The position numbers were made by a program, and so were the translations under genes. Shown here in pieces: positions 1-7,522 of a stretch of 64,000 nt of DNA; the stretch's first letter is position 1, and every line of letters starts with the position of its first letter. A model generated the notes under the pieces. That model worked only from the letters and a program-made list of their open reading frames with translations, did no database searches and had not been told where the DNA came from. The DNA comes from Achromobacter xylosoxidans (GTDB lineage: Bacteria > Pseudomonadota > Gammaproteobacteria > Burkholderiales > Burkholderiaceae_B): assembly GCF_014490035.1 (NCBI RefSeq), contig NZ_CP061008.1, forward strand, positions 2,046,001-2,110,000, given 5' to 3'.

Positions 1-98
1 CTGCACGAGCATGGGTGACATAGCTCTCTGCCTTGCAAAACATTGGGGCTAAATTATCGCTTGCCACTGAACTGCGTGGTTCATGCTCTGCGCCGGCT

Positions 99-119
99 GC
101 TTCGGCAAGCGCTGGCTCG
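99..119 (+). repeat. Imperfect direct repeat, left copy (partner 4930-4950)
   Basis: This 21-bp segment (core CTTCGG-AAGCGCTG-CTCG) matches 4930-4950 at 19 of 21 positions; the similarity extends to about 26 of 31 with flanking bases. The two copies are in the same orientation and bracket the nuclease island. They could be insertion-junction repeats or two copies of the end of a phage gene. Confidence 0.5.
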
Positions 120-161
120 AAGAAAAAAGGTGTCAGCCACCCCAAGAGTTTCTTAGAAAAT

Positions 162-186
162 AGCCGCTTAATGCGGCTTTTTTTTT
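162..186 (+). terminator. Rho-independent terminator
   Basis: The stem AGCCGC / GCGGCT with a five-base loop is followed by nine T. It would end rightward transcription of a gene lying left of the window. Confidence 0.75.
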
Positions 187-362
187 CTGCCATCTGTTCT
201 TTGGTGGCAAGAACAGAGGACGGTGGCATGCGCTAGGCGCTGTTCTTGATCTTGACCACGCGCCGGGTAGTGGCCTAGTTGACGTGCGTCTCGGGGGGGG
301 GCGTCATCATTACTCCCGATGAGGGTTGCAGTACGATGCCTCCCAACTTCACGGGAAGACTC

Positions 363-809
363 ATGAGTAATAACTGGCATGCTCAAGAGACCTACAAATC
401 GATGATTTCGATTTCGGTTGAGGGCTTTAAGCTGTTGGCACTTTTGAACGGTGGGGCGGCGGCGGGTATGCTCGCGGCCTTTCAGAACTTGGCAAAGTCG
501 ATTCCAGCAAGCAAGTTGCAGATATCAATCGGTTTCTTTGCTGCGGGCCTTGTGTTCGTCGGTGTGGCGTTTCTTTTGTCCTATCTCACCCAGAACAGGC
601 TCTTCGAAGAAGCTATGGGCCGTAAAGAGGAAGGTGCCCACCGTTGCTGCCTGGTGCTAGCCTTTGCGTCATGTGTTTTGAGCCTGCTCTGTTTCCTTGG
701 AGGCGCTGGCGTCTCGGTGATGGGGCTCGAGACGGGCGAAGGACGCGTGCTAGCTCCGGATCAAGTCGCTGCGCCGGAAGCCCCGCCGGGCGGCCTCGCG
801 ACGGAGTAG
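363..809 (+). CDS. Hypothetical small membrane protein
   Basis: The predicted protein has 148 residues. It carries at least three hydrophobic stretches (about residues 15-35, 42-66 and 90-115) separated by short charged loops, and ends in a Pro/Ala-rich tail. The start at 363 is chosen because GGAAG lies just upstream and the 28 extra codons before it look non-coding. I do not recognise a named family. It stands alone between a terminator and the rdgC remnant, in an accessory region, so a moron-like or defence-related role is possible but unproven. Confidence 0.6.
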   Translation: MSNNWHAQETYKSMISISVEGFKLLALLNGGAAAGMLAAFQNLAKSIPASKLQISIGFFAAGLVFVGVAFLLSYLTQNRLFEEAMGRKEEGAHRCCLVLAFASCVLSLLCFLGGAGVSVMGLETGEGRVLAPDQVAAPEAPPGGLATE

Positions 810-825
810 AGACGTGTAGGGCGGG

Positions 826-1320
826 CTAGAGCCTCTTCTCGCCGCCCAGGACGTCCACCAGTTCGGCGAGGAGCTTTGCCAGTTCTCCCGTCATGAGCAA
901 CATGTCCGAATCGAATTTCTCGTCGTTGTTGGCAGCCACGCCTTCATTGCCTGCCTTCAGCACCTGCAGGGGAGACCGCGCCTGACGTCCAGGCTCTTGG
1001 TTAGCACGAAGGAAATGCGGTCAGCCATGTCGTGGCGAGGCGGGTGCATTGCTTGCCGGACTGTATGTGTCGGCGGGCGTCGTCGGCGTCGTTGGAGTGC
1101 TTGACGTAGCGGATGGCTGCGCCGCTTTCGCCGGAGGTCCGCAGTTCGGTGTCTTGGCCGATACTGAAGTTGGCCGGGGCCTCGTCCTCGGTCAGCCGCC
1201 GGTCATGGCGAACGCGGGCGACTGGGCGACATAGAGGGTTTTCAGCGGGAACGGGTCGATGCAGTTCGCCTGCTGCTGGGCTGGAACGCCTGCCAGTGCG
1301 ACTCCCAGGCCATCGCTGAA
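826..1320 (-). pseudogene. rdgC: rdgC remnant (C-terminal part, frameshifted)
   Basis: Read leftward, the frames give fragments typical of the C-terminal half of RdgC, the RecA-modulating DNA-binding protein: EDEAPANFSIGQDTELR, AIRYVKHSNDADDARRHI, SGKQCTRLATTW, ADRISFVLTKSL and the C-terminus VLKAGNEGVAANN to LGGEKRL. The pieces sit in different frames, so at least two frameshifts are present, and the N-terminal half is missing. RdgC homologues occur both in chromosomes and in prophages. I infer a dead copy left from a phage or from rearrangement. The stop codon is at 826-828. Confidence 0.75.
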
Positions 1321-1425
1321 CAACGTTCAGGCGGCGGACAGGCGGTAAATCTTGAGGTCTCTAAACCACATAAGTGATTTCATATCGTTGAGATAACATT
1401 CGCCCATGAACATGGGAGGCAGGGC

Positions 1426-2013
1426 ATGGATCCATTGACAGCGTATGTAGAGCTTCAGCGCAGTTTCTTGGAAACCATCGGCGAATTGGGTTGGCCGGTG
1501 GCAATACTTCTGATTTTTTGGGCGCTGCGAGGAGAGTTGCGAAAGCTGCTGGCGAGAATTAAGTCGGCGAAATACAAAGATTTTGATATTGGATTTGCCG
1601 AGGGGCTTGGAGACGCTTTGGATTTGGCCAGTAGAGCGAAAAAAACAGCGCAACCCGACGTGTCTCAGTCTCTGCAGGATTCTCTGGTCGCCGCGCAAGC
1701 GCCGGATGTTAGGTCGATGATCAAGCCGAACAGGCGGGTCACCAACGCATGGGATAACCTGTATGTTCTATTGCGGGAGCTATATGAGCAGACATCTGCG
1801 AGCGCGTCCGCGCCGAGGGAAACCCCGGTGTTATTTGGCAAGCTACGGCAAGCTGGGAAGTTGACCGAGATCGATGTTGAACTAGCTACTCGTCTTTGGG
1901 ATCTACGGAATCACGCCATTGAAAGCGCAGATGATGTCACTGAGTTTTCGGCAGCCGAGTATGAGCGCCTTAGTTTGGAATTCCGTGATCGGCTTAGCCG
2001 AGAACTTACCTGA
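1426..2013 (+). CDS. Hypothetical protein with one N-terminal membrane segment
   Basis: The 195-residue protein has a hydrophobic segment at about residues 20-35 (WPVAILLIFWAL), a basic stop-transfer stretch (RGELRKLLARIK), and a long, mostly helical cytoplasmic-type region. The C-terminal part (about 120-190) resembles the helical DUF4145-like domains found beside nucleases, with an R-x4-H-like segment (LWDLRNHAIES), but this is only an impression. AGGCAGGGC lies before the ATG. It precedes an HNH nuclease gene by about 440 bp on the same strand, so a link to defence is conceivable. Confidence 0.6.
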   Translation: MDPLTAYVELQRSFLETIGELGWPVAILLIFWALRGELRKLLARIKSAKYKDFDIGFAEGLGDALDLASRAKKTAQPDVSQSLQDSLVAAQAPDVRSMIKPNRRVTNAWDNLYVLLRELYEQTSASASAPRETPVLFGKLRQAGKLTEIDVELATRLWDLRNHAIESADDVTEFSAAEYERLSLEFRDRLSRELT

Positions 2014-2430
2014 CTAAAAAAACGTGTGGTCGTCCACTTTTAGAAGCCTAAGCCACGTCCCAACCAGGGCAGAACAACAAGCCAAACGAACGCGAAGGCG
2101 GTGGCGCCAAGCCATGCTTCGGGTGGAATATCTGAGTTCTTGGTCCAGTTGCCTTTGCCGGCGTGGGCCCCGGGGCGCGATGAAGGCGCCAATCTTGCGG
2201 GCCAAGTTGGCGATGGACGGCAGCTTGCGGAGGCGCGCTGTAAGCGCGGTTGCGGTGAGTACGTTCATGTTGCTTTCCAGGGATCGGCCGCGACATAGCG
2301 GTGGGTGAAGTAGTTGCCGATGGGGATCAGGGCCACCGCCACCACGGCGTGCAGCGCCGGCCCCACGAGACGGCGGGGATAGTTGATGGCATAGGGAACT
2401 GCGCGGTATGCGCGGTGGTGGCCTAGGGCC
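2014..2430 (-). pseudogene. Decayed leftward phage-type ORFs
   Basis: Leftward, an open frame without a start encodes HRAYRAVPYAINYPRRL then a hydrophobic stretch (ALHAVVAVALIPIGNYF) and ends in an ATGA overlap with a second frame (MNVLTATALTARLRK, stop at 2014). Overlapping small basic and membrane ORFs of this sort are common in phages, but the first has no start and the second degenerates after about 35 residues. I treat the stretch as remnant sequence and assign no function. Confidence 0.35.
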
Positions 2431-2457
2431 AATTGTTTGTATTAACGGAGTTCACTA

Positions 2458-3693
2458 GTGGAGAGGTACACATCAGAACGGCTCGACGAAGGGGCGGTTT
2501 ATACACACACCCAGCTGAGCGAAATTTTTAGTGTCTCGGACTCGACGATATATACAGGTATTTTCCGGCCGAAAGGCTGGGCATCCGTCTGGCTCTTCGT
2601 CACCGAAGGGAAGACCCCTGATCGTGTGCAATACACAGACCACCTGGATGGTGATGTGCTACTGATGCAAGGGCAGACGGAGGGGCGAGCAGACCATCTA
2701 CTGATGCGCCAAGAAACGAGTGGCTTTGAACTACTCGTCTTTCATCGCATGAGTAAGCATGAGCACGGCGGAGCTGGCTTTCGGTATCTGGGGCCATTTC
2801 ACTACATCCGGCATTTTGGTACGCGGCCAAGATCCTTCGTCCTTCAACGAGATAAAAAGCGGGACTACAAGTACGGCAAGCAAAGCTGGCGATGGACGCT
2901 CGAAGCTGTTCGACAATTGGGTGGGCGTGCCAGCCCCAAGCAAGTCGAGGCATACACGGTCGAACGAGTACCTGACTTCAACCGGGCAAACGTCGGCCCG
3001 GACCTACGGATGCTGTCGGTGAACGAGTTCGGGAGAAGTGCATGGGCGGCAAATCGGTCGGCAAGACGTACCGATGGCTGGCATCCAATGGATGCGCTGT
3101 ACAGGCGTGACGACGTCGAAGATATCGTCTACGAACTCTATGATCCTGATCCTGCCGTCCATGGCATTTGGGAGCTTGCTGCGGATTCTAAAGGGAATAT
3201 GCGTCCCTTCCGGGTCAGCGATTCGCCAGAGATAGTCCGAGTTCAGGCCGAGTTGGAAGGCGCCAAGGCATTCGATGCCACGAATGACAATGATGGAAGG
3301 ACGAAGGTCTTGATGAGCATTGCCCGTAGGCAGGGCCAGCCCAAGTTTCGCCGAGATCTTTTTGCCGCATATAACGAGCGCTGCGCGGTGACGGGGTGCC
3401 CAGTCAGGGAGATTCTGGAGGGCGCACACATCAAGCCGTATCGAGGTGAGCACACCAATCATGTGACGAATGGCGTGTTGCTCCGCGCCGATATTCACTC
3501 GCTTTTTGATTTGGGATTGCTGCGGGTGTGTCCAGTCAGTTGGACGGTGGAAGTGTCTGATCAGGCGCGCCCGAGCTACGGTGAGTATCACGGTCAGATG
3601 ATGCGGCTCCCTGATAGCGAGATGCAGCGCCCCGATGCAGAAGCCATGCGACAGCACTACGAGCGTTGCGCGGGAAACTTCGCTCTCGACTAG
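2458..3693 (+). CDS. HNH endonuclease, probable modification-dependent restriction enzyme
   Basis: The 411-residue protein has two visible parts. Residues about 1-130 resemble the SRA-like/DUF3427-type reading domain of ScoMcrA-like enzymes (GAVYTHTQLSEIF, SGFELLVFHR, FRYLGPFHY). Residues about 285-360 form an HNH_2 nuclease: RFRRDL-like lead (PKFRRDLFAAYNERCAVTG), EGAHIKPY, then NGVLLRADIHSLFDLGLL. Known relatives cut DNA with modified or phosphorothioated bases; the substrate here is unknown. The start is GTG with GGAG seven bases upstream. It is the best defence-gene candidate of the left island. Confidence 0.8.
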   Translation: MERYTSERLDEGAVYTHTQLSEIFSVSDSTIYTGIFRPKGWASVWLFVTEGKTPDRVQYTDHLDGDVLLMQGQTEGRADHLLMRQETSGFELLVFHRMSKHEHGGAGFRYLGPFHYIRHFGTRPRSFVLQRDKKRDYKYGKQSWRWTLEAVRQLGGRASPKQVEAYTVERVPDFNRANVGPDLRMLSVNEFGRSAWAANRSARRTDGWHPMDALYRRDDVEDIVYELYDPDPAVHGIWELAADSKGNMRPFRVSDSPEIVRVQAELEGAKAFDATNDNDGRTKVLMSIARRQGQPKFRRDLFAAYNERCAVTGCPVREILEGAHIKPYRGEHTNHVTNGVLLRADIHSLFDLGLLRVCPVSWTVEVSDQARPSYGEYHGQMMRLPDSEMQRPDAEAMRQHYERCAGNFALD

Positions 3694-3910
3694 GCGGTGG
3701 GAGAGGATCGTCGCTATTTGTTGATGTCGTTGCCGAAGTTGGCGATATCCAGCAGCTCTTCGAAAAAGCGGACGATGAAATCGAGCATGGCATTGCTCCA
3801 TTGGTTGAGCAATGAGACGAGGGAAAACTGGTGGGAGGAAGATGCCTCTATCATTGCGGCTTTGTATGAGTCATCTGAAACCCATGGTGAAACGTAGAAG
3901 ATTGGCAGGC

Positions 3911-4510
3911 ATGATCCGCAACGCTTGGAACGCGTGCATCTCTGAGCACTATGTGTATGCGGAAATCAACTCGGAAGCGGCTCTTCAGACCCTGTTTTGT
4001 ACCTACCTATTCAGGGAGTTCGAGGTTCATAAAAAGGACAAGGTGTGGCGCCTATTTGTGGAGCCGCGCTTGGAGTCTGAAGATGGAAATTCCGTTGTGC
4101 TACCTGATGTTCTGGTCTGCAATGCACGACGTATAGTCGGTGCGATCGAGCTGAAGTACGCGCCGAGAGTGGCTGCCGCTTGGGAAAAAGACATGAACAC
4201 CTTGGCGGGCCTAGCAAATCGCTCGGGCGCGACGGGCCTAAAGATTGGCAACAAGCGCTATCTCGGGCCGACTGGAAAGCTCATAAAGGAATACGAAATC
4301 GCCGAGGACGCGTTGTTTGTCTGGGCCAGTGTCAGCGCGAAGGAGTTGAATTATGAAGAAGCTCCCGCCGGCCTGAAGGAACAACAACTACTGATCGCCG
4401 AGGCAATAACTTCGCCAGACGATTCGCCTCGGCTGCAATATCGGGGCAGCGTAGGAGAGCGTTGGCGTCGAAAGTGCCCTCCCGATGCTTCGCGTGATAT
4501 TGCTTTGTGA
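3911..4510 (+). CDS. PD-(D/E)xK-like protein, possible nuclease
   Basis: About 199 residues. The segment VVLPDVLVCNARRIVGAIELKY places an Asp (PDV) about a dozen residues before E-x-K (IELK), the layout of the PD-(D/E)xK nuclease fold; the N-terminal helices (SEAALQTLFCTYLFREFE) are also typical of such proteins. The start is uncertain: the frame is open back to 3812, and the interval 3697-3910 shows protein-like fragments in two other frames, so the 5' end may be frameshifted. It follows the HNH gene and may cooperate with it, but that is inference. Confidence 0.5.
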   Translation: MIRNAWNACISEHYVYAEINSEAALQTLFCTYLFREFEVHKKDKVWRLFVEPRLESEDGNSVVLPDVLVCNARRIVGAIELKYAPRVAAAWEKDMNTLAGLANRSGATGLKIGNKRYLGPTGKLIKEYEIAEDALFVWASVSAKELNYEEAPAGLKEQQLLIAEAITSPDDSPRLQYRGSVGERWRRKCPPDASRDIAL

Positions 4511-4591
4511 GCACGAAGGGCACCACCCCGAACGCGGGGCATGAGCCGGGGCTATCAGCGGACCTTGACGCAGGAGAGCATCCGGAACCGG

Positions 4592-4603
4592 CGTAGTGGC
4601 TAG
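4592..4603 (+). repeat. Short motif shared with 265-278 and 2413-2426
   Basis: The motif G(T/G)(A/G)GTGGC(C)TAG occurs at 265-278, 2413-2426 and here, each time 30-85 bp before the start of an unrelated accessory gene. It may mark old recombination junctions. Chance remains possible because it is short. Confidence 0.25.
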
Positions 4604-4646
4604 CCCGCCAGCGAGGTGACGCAATATGAACTCAGAGGAGCATTGG

Positions 4647-4919
4647 ATGGAGTACATCAGTGTGGTTTGGTCATCCGGATCTAAGGAGGACCCAATTCGG
4701 ATGGTTTCGGAGCTAGACGCGGACCGCTTCGAGCGTCGGAAGCTGGAATTTTTTGAGGACGGAAGCGTTGATGCTGCTTCCGATTCTCAGGAGACGCCGA
4801 GGACAGCGCTTGGGACGATGGCTGTGCCGACGGTCGAAGAGATCAATATCGATCGGCAGTTCACAGCTCAATCGATTACAGCTGCCGATTTCGAGGCCCT
4901 TTGGGACGCATGCAGATAG
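4647..4919 (+). CDS. DUF6881-like protein (immunity-protein type)
   Basis: About 90 residues from the ATG at 4647, which has GAGGAG seven bases upstream; an in-frame ATG at 4626 is an alternative. The pattern MEYISVVW, ELDADRFERRKLEFFEDG, LGTMAVPTVEEIN, FTAQSITAADFEALWDA matches the DUF6881 family, whose members often accompany polymorphic toxins as immunity-like proteins. No toxin gene is recognisable next to it, so it may be an orphan left by rearrangement. Confidence 0.65.
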   Translation: MEYISVVWSSGSKEDPIRMVSELDADRFERRKLEFFEDGSVDAASDSQETPRTALGTMAVPTVEEINIDRQFTAQSITAADFEALWDACR

Positions 4920-4929
4920 TCGGCCGCCA

Positions 4930-4950
4930 GCTTCGGTAAGCGCTGACTCG
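4930..4950 (+). repeat. Imperfect direct repeat, right copy (partner 99-119)
   Basis: Matches 99-119 at 19 of 21 positions in direct orientation and lies just after the DUF6881-like gene. Confidence 0.5.
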
Positions 4951-4966
4951 CAGCGCTGGCCGAAAC

Positions 4967-4990
4967 CGCCTGGTCGAGTACCAGGCGTTT
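4967..4990 (+). terminator. Probable rho-independent terminator
   Basis: The stem GCCTGGT / ACCAGGC with a five-base loop is followed by a weak T tract (GTTTCTCT). It lies about 50 bp after the DUF6881-like gene. Confidence 0.5.
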
Positions 4991-5261
4991 CTCTGCCGTC
5001 TATCCGGCCTGTCTCCACTTTCAGTGCTTCGCTTGCGTTGGTCTCCGCGGCGGTGGTACCCGGTTGCTGTTTCGCACCACCTACGTGGAACTGGGCGCGC
5101 CCGCGCGCGGCCCCGATGTGGGGCATTGGCTATGTTCGTTCTCCTTGTTAATCAGTATGTGAATCCTGAAAGAAGTGGGCCAGACTCGACACTGGCTGTT
5201 TGCGCTAATGCCTACCGCCGAGGTGTCCCAGGGGCGACTGAGTGTGACCGGCTACCGGCGC

Positions 5262-5285
5262 AAAAAAAGCCCGCTCGAGGCGGGC
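5262..5285 (-). terminator. Rho-independent terminator (leftward)
   Basis: Read leftward, GCCCGC-CTCGA-GCGGGC is followed by seven T. It would stop leftward transcription entering from the right; no leftward gene directly feeds it now, which again points to rearrangement. Confidence 0.6.
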
Positions 5286-5393
5286 AACTGACCTGCAGCG
5301 ATTCGGATACAGATCGTTGGGGATTGTTAAAGTGAGAAGGCTTGCCCCCAATTGCACGCACAAGTGGGCGACGACATCGCATATGGAGAAAAA

Positions 5394-6050
5394 ATGTCGA
5401 GAGTAAAAAAAGCCGCCTTGTTGGCCTTTGCCACGGCTTTGATCGCCGGCTGCAAGACAACGGTCGAGACTGAGGTCAGCCTATCCGACCTGCTTACCTC
5501 GCCGACCAAGCAACTCGCAGGCAATCTACTGGTGGAGGTTCCAGCCTGCGAAAGTCTTGAGGATTCGCGCCAGCCCTCGGAGGTCTTGCTGGACGTGCAG
5601 CAAGCCGTTCCAGGCATTTTTTCCGATGCTAAGTACGCAGAGTGTTATCGGAAGGGGTTCAATTCATTCGCACGATTCTCATTGCCGATTTTTCTCGACA
5701 AAGACAGGGACGGAAAGCTCGCGTCGGATTCGCACATCAACTTGGGATCCAATGAGGAGGGGCTGCTGTCGGTCGGCGTTCCTCAGAAAATCAAGGCCAA
5801 GATTGTTGCCGCTCAAAAAAATTCTCCGATCGGCGCCACGGACTTGAAGTTCACCATCAAGGTAAGGAATGACACGGGTAAAGACTTCACGTTTTCCGCC
5901 CTTGCGGTCTTCATTGATCAAGCGCCGCATGTGTTCAGCACGTTGACCTCCAAGGCGGGAGGGGCGTTCGTCGTAACGCTATCGGACGTTTCGGCGAAAG
6001 CCGCCGTTGACAATGGGGGCGCATTGGTTTTGCTGCACAAGTCGGAATAG
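5394..6050 (+). CDS. Phage-type lipoprotein (DUF7424-like)
   Basis: The 218-residue protein starts at 5394, with GGAG six bases upstream. It has a lipoprotein signal (MSRVKKAALLAFA...LIAGC; Cys about residue 19) and then a domain with VETEVSLSDLLTS, EVPACESLEDSRQPS and a central ECYRKGFNSFARF. This order matches a family of small prophage lipoproteins that I know as DUF7424, usually found among phage accessory genes; its function is unknown. It is followed by the IS3 element. The membrane anchor suggests a cell-envelope role, perhaps superinfection exclusion, which is inference. Confidence 0.65.
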   Translation: MSRVKKAALLAFATALIAGCKTTVETEVSLSDLLTSPTKQLAGNLLVEVPACESLEDSRQPSEVLLDVQQAVPGIFSDAKYAECYRKGFNSFARFSLPIFLDKDRDGKLASDSHINLGSNEEGLLSVGVPQKIKAKIVAAQKNSPIGATDLKFTIKVRNDTGKDFTFSALAVFIDQAPHVFSTLTSKAGGAFVVTLSDVSAKAAVDNGGALVLLHKSE

Positions 6051-6170
6051 TGCTCCTCTCTGTTTTTGCGCAAGCGGTGTTTCTAGGCTGGAGCGCTCGA
6101 GGCCGGCTTTTGGGGAAGGGCGGCTTGGTAGGCTCGAAAAAAGATACCGTCTTGTGACCTACCCCCAGAC

Positions 6171-7052
6171 TTAGTACGGCACCGACATAGAGTCCAGGGT
6201 TAAAAACTGTTGTTGCCGATGCGCCTGAGCAAACTGCTCCGGCGTTAAGTATCGCAGCGCGCCATGCGGGCGTTCGGTGTTGTATTCGAGGGGCCAGTCT
6301 TCGATCAAGGATTTGGCTTGGCGCAGCGACATGAACCAATGCTCATTCAGGCATTCATCGCGGAATTTTCCGTTGAAGCTCTCGATGTATGCATTCTCCA
6401 CGGGCTTGCCTGGTCTGATGAACGACAGCTTCACGCCGACCTGATAGGTCCAAGCGTCCAAGGCCCTGCCGGCAAACTCCGGGCCGTTGTGCACGGTGAT
6501 GGATTTGGGCAGCCCACGCAGTTCCGCAAGCCGTTGCAGCATCTGCGCCCCCCCCAATCCCGGCAGTGATGTATCGACCTCGATGGCGAGACACTCGCGC
6601 GTGTAGTCATCGACGATGTTCAAGCACCGGAACCTGCGGCCATAGGCCAGACCGTCGGACACGAAGTCCATCGACCGGCTCGGATTCGGCGCCGTCAAGA
6701 CGGGAGGAACTACCCGTTCTGCGGGAGCGATGCGCTTGCGGCGACGCTTACGAACGCTCAAGCCGGCTTGGCTGTGAAGCCGCCAGACCCGCTTGTGATT
6801 CGTCTGCCAGCCTTCACGGCGAAGCAGAATATGGATGCGCCGATAGCCGTAGCGTCGCTTGAGGGCTGCCATCTCCTTCATGCGCTCGGTCAATGCCACA
6901 TCGCCCGTACGCTTACTTTCATAAGCGAATAGCGACCGGGAGATGCCTACCAGCCTGCAGGCCTGGGTGAGATACCCATGCCGCACTCGGTCATCAACGT
7001 TCTGACCGTTTCGCGTTTGGCCTGCGGGCTTGCTACTTTCGGCTCAAAAGGT
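6171..7052 (-). pseudogene. IS3 transposase orfB, frameshifted and active-site mutated
   Basis: OrfB of an IS3 transposase with an rve/DDE integrase core. The N-terminal part (QAKRETVRTLMTECGMGIS) is in the -1 frame relative to orfA, as expected for IS3. The frame then breaks near 6965, and the rest (QACRLVGISRS to the C-terminus) continues in another frame. The first catalytic Asp is present (NIVDDYTRE) and so is the Glu (AYIESFNG). The usual DNGPEF is HNGPEF, so the second catalytic Asp is His. Both lesions should abolish transposition. Confidence 0.8.
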
Positions 7053-7293
7053 CCTGAAGCGCAGCCTTGTCCAGCATCGATTCCGCCAACAGCTTCTTGA
7101 GCTTGTTGTTCTCTTGCTCCAGCTCCTTCAGTCGCTGGGCGTCCGAGACGGTCATAGCGCCGAACTTCGCCTTCCAGTTGTAGGAAGTGGCCTCTGAGAT
7201 CCCGTGCTTGCGGCACAGTTCGGCCACCTTGGCCCCTGCCTCGGCCTCCTTCAGCACCCCGATGATCTGTTCTTCCGTAAATCGCTTCTTCAT
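7033..7293 (-). CDS. IS3-family transposase orfA
   Basis: The 86-residue protein is the DNA-binding OrfA of IS3 elements. It has a helix-turn-helix (TEEQIIGVLKEAEAG, VAELCRKHGISEATSYNWK) and a C-terminal leucine zipper (LKELEQENNKLKKLLAE). OrfA normally produces an OrfAB fusion by -1 frameshifting near its end. The partner orfB here is broken, so OrfA alone could at most bind the ends. Confidence 0.85.
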   Translation of the reverse strand: MKKRFTEEQIIGVLKEAEAGAKVAELCRKHGISEATSYNWKAKFGAMTVSDAQRLKELEQENNKLKKLLAESMLDKAALQDLLSRK

Positions 7294-7353
7294 TGCCGTT
7301 CCTTTGTGAACGGACTCTGCATCGATTTCGCACTAACCGCGAGGAGCAGGTCA

Positions 7354-7512
7354 AATCGCATTGCTCCCTTGCAGTATGTGGTTGACGTCGGCGTGACCAC
7401 GCTCGACGACGAGGAGCAACTGCTTGCCTGAAAGAACTACCGCATTGAGGTCAATCGGATCGACCAGGCAGATGGGTTCCCGCTGGATTTTGCTTGGCCC
7501 ACGGAGGGCGGC
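7354..7512 (+). pseudogene. Tail-fibre assembly protein, C-terminal fragment
   Basis: The frame reads RIAPLQYVVDVGVTTLDDEEQLLA, a TGA where the family has Trp, then KNYRIEVNRIDQADGFPLDFAWP. It aligns directly with the C-terminus of the intact chaperone at 27775-28284 (EQIAPLQDAVDLGLATAEE, AWKAYRVVLNRLEG). The 5' part is replaced by the IS3 element. It shows that a second phage or tail cluster once ended here. Confidence 0.75.
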
Positions 7513-7522
7513 TTGATGGCGA

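Larger units (their letters stand above)
1..362. other. Left-edge intergenic stretch with one terminator
   Basis: I see no convincing gene here. The stretch holds the terminator at 162-186, one copy of an imperfect 21-bp repeat (99-119), and a run of eight G near 293-300. The short open frames lack a ribosome site and look like noise. Confidence 0.5.
4920..5393. other. Intergenic stretch with two terminator-like hairpins
   Basis: No supportable gene. It contains the right copy of the 21-bp repeat (4930-4950), a rightward terminator (4967-4990), a leftward terminator (5262-5285) and, near 5385, the ribosome site of the next gene. Confidence 0.5.
6155..7353 (-). mobile_element. IS3-family insertion sequence, inactivated copy
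   Basis: The element spans about 1.2 kb between terminal inverted repeats that both start TGACCT (left TGACCTACCCCC, right end read inward TGACCTGCTCCTC). It contains orfA and orfB of an IS407/ISL-like IS3 transposase read leftward. No matching target duplication is visible (left flank TTG, right flank AAT), so sequence at one end was lost or rearranged. Its right end abuts a truncated tail-fibre-assembly gene. Confidence 0.8.

Noticed and set aside
3697..3897. A 66-codon frame between the HNH and PD-(D/E)xK-like genes
   Set aside because: Protein-like pieces appear in another frame (DIQQLFEKADDEIEHG) and no start fits; probably a broken 5' end, so not called as a gene.
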